This document shows, piece after piece, positions 45,365 through 54,700 of a stretch of 64,000 bases of DNA. The notes below the pieces were generated by a model. It saw only the letters and a program-made list of their open reading frames with translations. It searched no databases and had not been told where the DNA came from. The first letter of the stretch is position 1; the number at the start of each line of letters is the position of its first letter. The stretch is taken from NCBI GenBank assembly GCA_018371275.1, contig JAHALF010000008.1, positions 1-64,000 on the forward strand. The letters run 5' to 3'. This DNA is from Clostridiales bacterium. GTDB lineage: Bacteria > Bacillota > Clostridia > Lachnospirales > CAG-274. Both the position numbers and the translations under genes were made by a program.

Positions 45365-47461
45365 ATGGCGGTTAAAAAGAATTTAGTTATAGTAGAATCA
45401 CCTGCCAAAGCGAAAACTTTAAAAAAATTTTTAGGCAGCAATTATAAAATAGAAGCAACAATGGGTCATGTTAGAGATTTACCAAAAAGCGAAATGGGTA
45501 TAAATATTGAAAATGACTTTGAACCTAAATATATTACTATAAGAGGAAAAGGTGAAATTTTAGCAAAGCTTAGAAAAGAAGTCAAATCTGCCAATAAGAT
45601 ATATTTAGCAACCGACCCGGATAGAGAGGGTGAGGCTATAAGTTGGCATTTATTATATGCTTTAAAATTAAACGAAAATAATGATAAAAATATATATAGG
45701 ATAACTTTTAATGAAATAACAAAAAATGCTGTTCAAAAGTCTATAAAAGAGGCTAGAGAAATAGATATGAATTTAGTTGATGCACAACAGGCTAGACGTG
45801 CTCTAGATAGAATAGTTGGTTATAAAATAAGTCCTTTATTATGGAAAAAAATAAAAAAGGGGCTTAGTGCTGGTAGAGTTCAGTCTGTTGCCCTTAGGTT
45901 AATTTGTGATAGAGATGATGAAATAGAAAATTTTATACAAGATGAATATTGGACAATAGATGTAGACTTAAATGTGGAAAAAAACAAAGTATTAAAAACA
46001 AAATTTTATGGTAAAGATAATAAAAAAGTTGAAATATCATCAAAAGAACAAGTTAATCAAATTTTAGATAATATAAAAGGTAGTAAATTTATTGTAAATA
46101 ATGTAAGAAATGGTAAAAGGCAAAAAAACCCTTTGCCTCCTTTTACAACAAGTACATTACAACAAGAGGCATCTAAAATATTTGGTTATGCCTCATCTAA
46201 AACAATGCTTATTGCTCAACAACTTTATGAAGGTGTAGGTATTAAAAATGAGGGTACAGTTGGGTTAGTTTCATATATACGTACAGACTCTGTTAGAATA
46301 TCTGATGAGGCTTTTTTTCAAGCCAAAGAGTTTGTTATATCTAATTATGGAGAAGAATTTTTTGAAAAAGAAAGAAGAGAATATAAGTCTAAAGGAAAAA
46401 CACAAGATGCTCATGAGGCTATAAGGCCGACTTATACAGATAGGACACCGGATAGCATAAAAGAGTCTTTAACACCAGAACAGTATAAAATATATAAACT
46501 TATATGGGAAAGATTTTTGGCTAGCCAAATGTCACCAGCTATTTATACAACAAAAACTATAAAAATAAAGGCTAATGATTATGATTTTAGGGCTACTGGC
46601 TCTGTATTAGAGTTTGAAGGCTATTTAAAGGTATATAAGAAAAATGAAGAAAAAGCTAAAGAAAATGAGGAGGACATTTTAATACCAGATATTAATGAAA
46701 AACAGGAATTAGAGATAAAAGAAATTAAACCATTACAACATTTTACTCAACCACCATCCAGATATACAGAGGCAACACTTATAAAAACTTTAGAAGAAAT
46801 AGGGGTAGGTAGACCTAGTACTTATGCACCTACAATTTCTACAATAACAGCAAGAAATTATGTAACTAAAGAACAGAAAGTTTTTTATAAAACAGAGCTT
46901 GGCGAAGTAGTAAATGATATTATTAAAAATAATTTTGGAGATGTTGTTAATGTAGACTTTACTGCTAAAATGGAAAATAAGTTAGATGAGATAGAAGAAG
47001 GTCAAATAGAATGGAAAGATGTTTTAAGGGAATTTTATCCTCCATTTGAAAAAATGATAGAAGAGGCCTATGAAAAAATAGAACACATAGATATAGAAGA
47101 TGAAAAAACAGATATATTGTGTGAAAAATGTGGTGCTAATATGGTTATAAAATATGGAAAGTTTGGAAAATTTTTGGCTTGTCCTAATTTTCCAGAATGT
47201 AGCAATACTAAACCATTTTTTGAAGAAGCTGGTGTAAATTGCGTAGAATGTGGTGGAAAAGTATTAATTAAAAAGACTAAAAAGGGAAGAAAATTTTATG
47301 GTTGTGAAAATAATCCAGAATGTGAATTTATGTCTTGGAATAAACCAACAGGAGAAAAGTGTCCAAAATGTAATAGCTTCTTAATAGAAAAAGGAACAAA
47401 GAAAAAAATAATTTGTTGTAGTAATGATGAATGTGGATATTATTTACAAGAAGAAAAATAA
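45365..47461 (+). CDS. topA: DNA topoisomerase I
   Basis: A 698-residue type IA topoisomerase relaxing negative supercoils. Toprim domain (VIVESPAKAKTLKKFLG, TDPDREGEAISWH), catalytic Tyr304 in SYIRTDS, QDAHEAIRPT, and three C-terminal four-Cys zinc ribbons (CEKCGANM, CVECGGKV, CPKCNSFL). Length and order match Firmicute TopA. It stands in the common Clostridial order dprA-topA-codY. Confidence 0.97.
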   Translation: MAVKKNLVIVESPAKAKTLKKFLGSNYKIEATMGHVRDLPKSEMGINIENDFEPKYITIRGKGEILAKLRKEVKSANKIYLATDPDREGEAISWHLLYALKLNENNDKNIYRITFNEITKNAVQKSIKEAREIDMNLVDAQQARRALDRIVGYKISPLLWKKIKKGLSAGRVQSVALRLICDRDDEIENFIQDEYWTIDVDLNVEKNKVLKTKFYGKDNKKVEISSKEQVNQILDNIKGSKFIVNNVRNGKRQKNPLPPFTTSTLQQEASKIFGYASSKTMLIAQQLYEGVGIKNEGTVGLVSYIRTDSVRISDEAFFQAKEFVISNYGEEFFEKERREYKSKGKTQDAHEAIRPTYTDRTPDSIKESLTPEQYKIYKLIWERFLASQMSPAIYTTKTIKIKANDYDFRATGSVLEFEGYLKVYKKNEEKAKENEEDILIPDINEKQELEIKEIKPLQHFTQPPSRYTEATLIKTLEEIGVGRPSTYAPTISTITARNYVTKEQKVFYKTELGEVVNDIIKNNFGDVVNVDFTAKMENKLDEIEEGQIEWKDVLREFYPPFEKMIEEAYEKIEHIDIEDEKTDILCEKCGANMVIKYGKFGKFLACPNFPECSNTKPFFEEAGVNCVECGGKVLIKKTKKGRKFYGCENNPECEFMSWNKPTGEKCPKCNSFLIEKGTKKKIICCSNDECGYYLQEEK

Positions 47462-47488
47462 TAATTAGGAGAGGGCATTAAACTAAAT

Positions 47489-48259
47489 ATGTATTTAAAA
47501 GAACTAATAAAATCTTTATGTAGTACAATGAGGAGTATCTCTAAGAATGAAGATGTTTTAATGATTTTTTCAAGTAAAATTTGTGAATATTTAGATAGTG
47601 ATATAATTATATTAGATATAGATGGCAATGTTATATGTGAAATTAATAATAATTTGCCATCATTTACAGTTAAAAATGATATTTCTAATGATAAGTCTAT
47701 AGAAACGCAAATAATAAAACAATTAGAAAATATTGAAGATATAAAAATAAATATAACATTAGATAATTTATATACTACAAAATTTGATAGAGATGGTTTA
47801 AAAAACATATATGGTTTATTTTTACCAATATATATGTATAAAGAAAAATTAGGAAATATTATTATATATAGAAAAGACAATTGCTTTAATAATGATATAG
47901 ATGTATTATGCGAATATATATTATTTTCATTTGGAATGTTAGTTTGGAACTATAAAAGTATAGAAATTAATGAGAAACAATTAAAACATCAAAATATAAA
48001 AACTTGTATATCAACTTTGTCATATTCTGAGCTAGAAGCTGTATTAAATATTTTTGAAGAGTTAGAAAAAGGTGAAGGTTTAGTTGTAGCTAGTAAAATT
48101 GCCGATAAGGCTGGTATAACAAGGTCTGTCATAGTTAATGCCCTTAGAAAATTTGAAAGTGCAAGAATTATAGAAACACGTTCTTTAGGTATGAAAGGAA
48201 CTTATATAAAGGTGTTAAATGAATATTTATTAAAAGAACTTGATAAATTTAAAATATAA
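47489..48259 (+). CDS. codY: Global transcription regulator CodY
   Basis: A 256-residue CodY: an N-terminal GAF domain sensing branched-chain amino acids (MRSISKNEDVLMIFSSKICE), a linker with a GTP-responsive region, and a C-terminal winged HTH containing ASKIADKAGITRSVIVNALR and the strongly conserved ARIIETRSLGMKGTYIKVLN. It represses nutrient-acquisition genes during rich growth. It is marginally divergent in the GAF part but full length. Confidence 0.95.
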   Translation: MYLKELIKSLCSTMRSISKNEDVLMIFSSKICEYLDSDIIILDIDGNVICEINNNLPSFTVKNDISNDKSIETQIIKQLENIEDIKINITLDNLYTTKFDRDGLKNIYGLFLPIYMYKEKLGNIIIYRKDNCFNNDIDVLCEYILFSFGMLVWNYKSIEINEKQLKHQNIKTCISTLSYSELEAVLNIFEELEKGEGLVVASKIADKAGITRSVIVNALRKFESARIIETRSLGMKGTYIKVLNEYLLKELDKFKI

Positions 48260-48298
48260 TTATAACATTTTTATTAGTATAAATTTAGGAGTTTAATT

Positions 48299-48997
48299 AT
48301 GAGTAAAAATTTACATACAAATCATAGAAAGAGAGTTAGGGCAAGATTTATAAAAGATGGTAATTTAGATAGCTTTGAAGAACATCAAGTGTTAGAACTT
48401 TTATTATTTTACTCTATACCAAGAAAAGATACTAATGAACTTGCTCATAAATTATTAAATGAATACGGTAGTTTACACACATTGATGAGTGCAAGACCTG
48501 AAGATATAATGAAAAGATGTAAGGTATCAGAGCCAACAGCTGTTTTAATATCTATGGTACCTCATCTTGTTAAAAAATTTTTAAGTAGTGGTTTAGATAA
48601 TGACAGACCACTAATAAACTCTTTTACTATTGCACATAGCTATTTTGAGGCTGTATTAATAGGCAAGACTTTTGAAAGTTTTTATATGATATGTTTAGAT
48701 CTTAATAAAAGACTTAAGAAGATAGTACAAATAAGCGATGGTGTAACAAGTAATACACATATTTATATGGAAAAAGTTGTGGGAGATGCTCTTTTACATA
48801 ATTCATCATTTGTTATAATAGGACATAATCATCCTAATGGTAATATTAGACCATCTAATGCAGATGTAGATGTAACTATTAAAATTAGTGCAGCATTAGA
48901 CCATGTTGGTATAAAGGTTTTAGACCATATTATAATATGTGGAAAAGATAGTTTTAGTTTTGCAAAAAAAGGATTATGTAATTTATGCTATCAATAA
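48299..48997 (+). CDS. radC: RadC-family JAB-domain protein
   Basis: A 232-residue protein with an N-terminal HhH-like region (FEEHQVLELLLFYSIPRKDT) and a C-terminal JAMM/RadC domain with the metal motif HNHPNGNIRPSNADVD. The name is historical; a repair role is not established and the catalytic activity is unknown. Ribosome site TAGGAG. Confidence 0.93.
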   Translation: MSKNLHTNHRKRVRARFIKDGNLDSFEEHQVLELLLFYSIPRKDTNELAHKLLNEYGSLHTLMSARPEDIMKRCKVSEPTAVLISMVPHLVKKFLSSGLDNDRPLINSFTIAHSYFEAVLIGKTFESFYMICLDLNKRLKKIVQISDGVTSNTHIYMEKVVGDALLHNSSFVIIGHNHPNGNIRPSNADVDVTIKISAALDHVGIKVLDHIIICGKDSFSFAKKGLCNLCYQ

Positions 48998-49086
48998 ACA
49001 AAATTTATTTTATCTCGTATATATTATTATAAAAAGATATGGCATATAAAAATTTTTATTATAAAATATATAGGAGGATAAGTTTT

Positions 49087-49293
49087 ATGAAAAGATTATA
49101 TAGAAGTAATGAAAAAGTAATAAGTGGTGTTTGTGGTGGTCTAGGTGTATATTTTGGTATAGACCCAGTTATAGTTAGATTATTATTTATAGTATTTTTA
49201 ATAACAACATTAGGTTTTTATCCTATTATAGCATATTTTATAATGGCATCTATAATACCTATTGAAAATAATATTATAGATAGTAATAACTAA
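49087..49293 (+). CDS. PspC-domain membrane protein 1
   Basis: A 68-residue protein starting at ATG 49087 behind AGGAGGAT; an upstream in-frame ATG at 49039 lacks a ribosome site. The PspC signature KVISGVCGGLGVYFGIDPVI is followed by a hydrophobic hairpin. PspC proteins take part in envelope-stress sensing. It is paired with a second PspC gene. Confidence 0.9.
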   Translation: MKRLYRSNEKVISGVCGGLGVYFGIDPVIVRLLFIVFLITTLGFYPIIAYFIMASIIPIENNIIDSNN

Positions 49294-49305
49294 GGGGTGA
49301 ATTTT

Positions 49306-49500
49306 ATGAAAAAACTTACAAGAAGTATTTATGATATGAAAATTGCTGGTATATGTGGAGGTCTTGGTAAATATTACAATATAGATTCTAATTTAGTCAG
49401 AGTATTATTTTTGATTTTATTTGGATATTTTGGAATTTCATTTTTTATATATATAGTATTAATATTTATAATACCTAAAGAGGAAAATCCTAATTTATAA
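49306..49500 (+). CDS. PspC-domain membrane protein 2
   Basis: A 64-residue paralogue of the preceding gene (KIAGICGGLGKYYNIDSNLV, then hydrophobic segments), 12 nt downstream. The ATG at 49306 fits AAGGGGTGA; the in-frame GTG at 49297 lies within that site. Two neighbouring PspC proteins may form a heteromer. Confidence 0.88.
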   Translation: MKKLTRSIYDMKIAGICGGLGKYYNIDSNLVRVLFLILFGYFGISFFIYIVLIFIIPKEENPNL

Positions 49501-49522
49501 ATCTTTGAAAGGACTTAATAAA

Positions 49523-50035
49523 ATGATAATTAGAAGAGAGGTATCAGAAGATTATAATACTATTTACTCATTAGTAGAAACAGCATTTGGTTTGTCAGAG
49601 CATAGCGATGGAAACGAACAAAATTTGGTAAATAGTCTAAGAAAAAGTGATTCATTTATTCCTGAATTATCTTTAGTTGCTGAAATAGATGGAGCTTTAG
49701 TAGGTCATATTATGTTTACAAAAGCTTATATTAATGAATATACAGTTCTTTCTTTAGCTCCACTTTCTGTATTGCCAAAGTATCAAAAAAATGGTATAGG
49801 GACAGCTTTAATAAATGAAGGACACATAAAAGCTAAATATTTGGGCTATGATTATTCGATTGTTTTAGGAAGTGAAAAATATTATAGTAAACTGGGGTAT
49901 GTTCCAGCAAAAGTATTTGGTATAAAATCACCTTTTGGTTTGCCAAGTGAAAAATTTATGGCTTATAAATTGCAAGAAGATGCACCAATAATTAATGGTG
50001 TTGTTAAGTACGCAAAAGAATTTGGAATAAATTAA
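49523..50035 (+). CDS. GNAT-family N-acetyltransferase
   Basis: A 170-residue acetyltransferase. Start is ATG 49523 behind AAAGGA. Acetyl-CoA site LSVLPKYQKNGIGTALINEG, followed by DYSIVLGSEKYYSKLGYVPA. The layout resembles the YhbS-like group. The substrate is unknown. Confidence 0.9.
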   Translation: MIIRREVSEDYNTIYSLVETAFGLSEHSDGNEQNLVNSLRKSDSFIPELSLVAEIDGALVGHIMFTKAYINEYTVLSLAPLSVLPKYQKNGIGTALINEGHIKAKYLGYDYSIVLGSEKYYSKLGYVPAKVFGIKSPFGLPSEKFMAYKLQEDAPIINGVVKYAKEFGIN

Positions 50036-50064
50036 AAGGGTAATAATAATTATTTTAAAAAGCA

Positions 50065-50096
50065 GCGAATATATAAATATATATTCGTTATTTTTA
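50065..50096 (+). terminator. Terminator after the GNAT gene
   Basis: CGAATATAT (50066-50074) pairs with ATATATTCG (50079-50087), followed by a T-rich tail. Confidence 0.75.
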
Positions 50097-50182
50097 TGAT
50101 TAAACTTTTTATATTAAATATAGAATAAAATTAAGGATGTATTAATAAGATTTATATATAAATATATATAAAGGGGAATATT

Positions 50183-51010
50183 ATGAATAAAATGAAAAAA
50201 TTAATTAAAATATTAAAAATTGATAATGTAAAATACTTTGCTATATTAGCTATTCTTTGCTTTTCTTTAGTATCAATTTTTAGACCTATTGTTCAAAACA
50301 ATATGGATAGTATTGCTGTATCAGCACAGCCACAACCTGCTAAAAAAAATTTACCTATTTATTGTGTAGATACAGATGAAAAGAAAGTAGCTATAAGTTT
50401 TGACGCTGCTTGGGGAGCAGATGATACAGAGGAACTTTTAACAATATTAAAAAATAATGATGTTAAAGCTACTTTTTTTTTATGTGGTTATTGGATAGAT
50501 AAATATCCAGAGGAAGTTAAAAGAATATATGAAGAGGGACACGAAATAGGAAACCATAGTAATACACACCCTCATGGAAGTCAAATAAGTTTAGAACAAA
50601 ATAAAAATGAGATAATGGAAGTACATAAAAAGGTTAAAGATTTACTAGGATATGATATGAACCTATATAGACCACCTTTTGGAGAATATAATGATACTGT
50701 TTTGCAAGCTGCTAAAGAAGTGGGATATCATACAATTCAGTGGGATATTGATAGTTTAGACTGGAAAGAATATGGGGTAGAACACGAAGTAAATCAAGTT
50801 TTAAATCATAAACATTTGGGAAATGGTTCGATAATGTTATTTCATAATGATGCAGAATATACTCCAGATTCATTAGATACTATATTAAAAGGACTTAAAG
50901 AAAAAGGATATGATGTAGTTCCAATAGGAGAATTAATACATAAAGAAAATTATTATATGGATCATGAAGGAAGACAATTTTTAAAAGAAAATATAGATAC
51001 TAATAATTAA
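50183..51010 (+). CDS. Polysaccharide deacetylase, PdaB/NodB-like
   Basis: A 275-residue protein with an N-terminal signal anchor (about 19-38) and a NodB domain: ISFDAAWGADDT with the metal/catalytic Asp residues, HSNTHPHG, and RPPFGEYND. The AWGAD form and the C-terminal MLFHNDAEYTPDSL fit the PdaB-like group needed for spore cortex in Bacillus. It is exported and probably deacetylates peptidoglycan sugars. A copy of its 3' end is found 570 bp downstream. Confidence 0.88.
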   Translation: MNKMKKLIKILKIDNVKYFAILAILCFSLVSIFRPIVQNNMDSIAVSAQPQPAKKNLPIYCVDTDEKKVAISFDAAWGADDTEELLTILKNNDVKATFFLCGYWIDKYPEEVKRIYEEGHEIGNHSNTHPHGSQISLEQNKNEIMEVHKKVKDLLGYDMNLYRPPFGEYNDTVLQAAKEVGYHTIQWDIDSLDWKEYGVEHEVNQVLNHKHLGNGSIMLFHNDAEYTPDSLDTILKGLKEKGYDVVPIGELIHKENYYMDHEGRQFLKENIDTNN

Positions 51011-51592
51011 TAATAAAAAATTTTATTAAAACTAAAACCTTAAGAAATGATATGACAAAGCAAGAAATAAAACTTTGGTAATTATTTTAGAAAATGTATT
51101 TAATTTAAAAGTGAATATAAAGTTATCAATACCTTATAATTATTTTTTCTAAATTTTACTAAGAATAGAACTATAAATTTACTATAGGTCTATTCTTAGT
51201 TTATAAATATTTTTAGTCTTTCATAAAAATTTATTTCTATTTAATTTAGAATATTATATTCCAATAGGCCGTATCTTTAATTATATTTTTTATTTTACAA
51301 CTTTATCTATTATATCACATACTTGTTGAAAATTATTATCCGCGTCTATATTTTTAAATCTATTCTACTTAGACAATTTTTATATGCATCTATTTTATGG
51401 TACATCACAAATTATTAATATTTAATATTATAAATTATACATTTTTAGTTTTTATACTTCAAAAACTAGTGTTTATAAGAGTAGGTTAAAATATGAATAC
51501 TTATAAATTTTAATTACTATATTGACAGAAGCAGATCATAAAGGAAAATAATTTTAAAAAAAATATAGATACTAATAGTTAATAATAAAAAA
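50960..51592. repeat. Diverged direct repeat of the deacetylase 3' end
   Basis: Positions 50960-51020 (last codons of the deacetylase gene plus trailing bases) recur, diverged, at 51534-51592: GATCAT, then AATATAGATACTAAT and TTAATAATAAAAAA are shared. The second copy is not in an open frame. It looks like the scar of a deleted duplicate gene. Confidence 0.6.
51290..51400 (-). pseudogene. Possible relic of a nucleotide-kinase gene 3' end
   Basis: On the minus strand one frame reads FKNIDADNNFQQVCDIIDKV and ends in VK and TAA (51290-51292). Upstream, KIDAYKNCLSRID lies in another frame. An IDA...V...I ending is common in thymidylate-kinase-like proteins. This is short, frameshifted and rests on pattern memory only. 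Confidence 0.3.
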
Positions 51593-51630
51593 GGCTTATT
51601 AAATCTAAAGGGTTTTGGTAAGTCTTTTTA
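51589..51630 (+). terminator. Terminator in the decayed interval
   Basis: GGCTTATTAAA (51593-51603) pairs with TTTTGGTAAGTC (51613-51624) with G-U pairs, followed by five T. Confidence 0.65.
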
Positions 51631-51712
51631 AAATGAAAAACTTAGAGTATATAAATATTTTATAAATGATAATAAGTTATTTATTTGGTATAATGTCGTA
51701 TATTGCATAAAT

Positions 51713-51741
51713 TTGACAGTATAGAAAAAGTATAATATAAT
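51713..51741 (+). promoter_or_regulatory. Promoter of the S-layer-anchored protein gene
   Basis: TTGACA (51713-51718) and TATAAT (51736-51741) lie 17 bp apart, with the gene's AAGGAGGGA ribosome site about 33 nt downstream. Confidence 0.8.
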
Positions 51742-51789
51742 TTAAATACACTAGTATAAAAGTAAGGATAAACAAGGAGGGAATTTGTA

Positions 51790-54700
51790 ATGTATAAAAA
51801 ATTTAAACGAGTACTTTCATTATTACTAGCTTGTACTATTATTAATACTACAATAATAGAAGTTGCTGCAAGCGAAAATAATTTAAATACTAATAATTTT
51901 GTTAATTCACGTGTGCGTGATCCGAATCTTATTGGACAAGTTGGGATAGCTAATACATCAGATACTGTTGCTAACAAACTTGCAAATGAAATTGTTCCAA
52001 ATGCTGTAGATGATATATTAGAAACTTTTCCAGCATTAGAAAAAGCTTTAGGAACAGATAAAATGGAAACCTGGTTGCAACTTTATAATAATCCAAACTC
52101 TTCTGTTGCAGCCTCAAGTATGGCAGTTTATCGTGATTCTAGTTTAGGTGCAAAACCAACAAGTTTACAAATAAATGTTAATACTAAAGATCTTAAAGAT
52201 GGAGAATCTCTTGAAACAGGAAGAACTTCAGATGATTTAAAGTCTACTATAGTTCATGAAATTATGCATCTTATAATGCAATATACAATGCCAGATGTTA
52301 TGGATAAGAATCGTGGTAAACAGCTTCCAAAGTGGTTTTATGAGGGAATTGCACAAGTAGCTGGAGGAGGATTTACTAACAAATGGAATGGTTGGTTAAT
52401 AAACCCTTCTGTTGGAATGCAATTTGATATTTGGGATGGAGAAGATGCTGTAAGAAAGTGGACATTATATGAAGATAAATATGGAGCATATGCTCAAGGG
52501 TATTTAGCTGTTATGTATTTAGGTTATAAAGCATCTGATGATAAACAGATATCTGCAACTTCTATTGCTAGTGGTGTAAATAAAATACTTGAAAGTGTTA
52601 TAGATGGAGATAGTTTTGATGAAGCCCTTAGAAAGAACACTGGAATGAGTCAAAAAGATATTGAGGGACTATTTGGTAATCAAAACAGAGACCCTAAAAT
52701 TCGCGAACTTGGTCAATTTACACAAAAATTATCTGATATTGTATTAGCAAGAAATGATTCAAAAAAAGGGGCTGGAGCTGTCGTTGGCGGAGATTTAAAA
52801 AATACAGGTGGTCAAATTATAAAAAAAGGAAAATTGACAACATCACCTTTTTATATAGGTAAAATGAATATACATGGTAAAGTTATAGACTTATACGATC
52901 CAACTCAAAATAAGATACCAATTACTAATATTGAGTTTAAAGATAACTATATGCCTAGTAAAATTTACGATGGACAACCTTTAAAAATTCCAACAATAGA
53001 TCAAATAGAAATTGAAAATGCAGATTTTAATAAAATTAAATTTGTTTGGATTGATTCAAAAGGAACTGAAATAGAGGAACCAAAAGAAAGTGGTACTTAC
53101 ACTCTTAAAGCAACAGTTGTTGGCAAATATGGTACAAAAATTATTACAAAAGGAAATATAACAATAACACCTAAACAAATTTCTGTTATAGCTAATAATC
53201 AAACTAAAAATTATGGAGAACCAGATCCTATATTTACGTATGAGGTTGATTCTGAAGATGATAGAAAACTTTTAAGTGGAAATCTTTCTAGAGTAGAGGG
53301 GGAAAATGTAGGTGCATATGATATAGTTGAAGGTGATCTTACAATATCTGATCCTAAAAATTATACATTAAATTTTACAAAAGGGGCATTAAATATTGAT
53401 AAATCTGATGTTAACTTAGAAATAGACTTATCACATACTAGTGCTAGAGTGGGTGATGATATTTCTGTTAAAGTTACTGCTAAAAATTTAAATGAAAATT
53501 TAGTTTCGGGTGCAGCACATCCTAAAGGTGTTAAAGTTTTGGTAGACAATAAAAATCTTGATTTAAATGACAATGGAGATGGAAATTGGACAGGAACTTA
53601 CACTATTTTAGAAGATAAAAAAGATTTAGAAGAAATACAGTTTAATGTTAGTGTGGATGATACTTCTGAAAATTATAATAACCCAAATGATATTACTACT
53701 GAGTTAACTATATTAAAAGAAGGGTCTACTACAAAAGATCCTGTCAAAATTAATATTAAAAGTGATAATAAAAATATTATATATGGTGATGTAGTTGACT
53801 ACATAATTTCAGTAAATAGTATAGAAAATGAATCAAAACCAACTGGTAATGTTAAAGTTTATTTAGATAGTGATATGCAAAATGAAATTGCTACTGGATT
53901 AGCTGAGGATGAATTTAGTTTAACTATAGACACTTCTAAGCTTAGATCAGGTGAACATAATATTGTTATAAAATATGAAGGGGATAGTAACTTTTCAGAA
54001 GTAGAAAGAGATTATAAAATGAAAGTTTCTAAAAAACAACTTGCTTGGAATGTTGAAGATTTAAGTGCTACTAAAGAAAGTAATAATTTAAATGAGGTTG
54101 ATGTAATAGGGACTTTAAAAGTAGATGGAATTATTAATAATGAGGTTGTTTTTAAACAACCTTTAATTATAACAAAAGGATTTAAAGATATAAATAAAGT
54201 AGGTAAACATAGAGTTGAAGTAGTGCCAAAAGAAGGTGAATGGGATTCTAGTTTTGTAAGCAATAATGAAAATTATATTTTACCAATAGATAATCCTTTT
54301 ATATTTGCAACAGTTACAGGTATAGAAGAAATATTACCTGATGAGAATATTAATAATGATAACTATAATCATAAACCACTTCCTATTCAACCTAGTGAAA
54401 TAGGTAATGATAAAGAAGTGCGTATACAAAATGGACTAGTTAAAGTTCCAGACACATTAAAAGGATACGAAAAATTCAATACAGTAGAAAAAATTGAACA
54501 AATTATGAAACAAAGTATAAAAGATGTATCAGATAATAATACACTTATTACTGAAGTTACTCTCTGGAAAATAAATGATGGCAAAAGGGAGCAATTAACC
54601 TCACCTAGTTATTTTCCAAAAGATGGTAAACTTACACTTACTATTCCTTATCCAGAGGGTACAAACAAAAATTTTATTTTTAAAGTTGTGCATATGATTA

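Larger units (their letters stand above)
51011..51789. other. Decayed intergenic region
   Basis: 779 bp without an intact gene. It holds a perfect hairpin at 51158-51200 (ACTAAGAATAGA/TCTATTCTTAGT plus CTATA/TATAG), a possible kinase-gene relic on the minus strand, the repeat scar at 51534-51592, a terminator and the promoter of the next gene. Confidence 0.55.
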
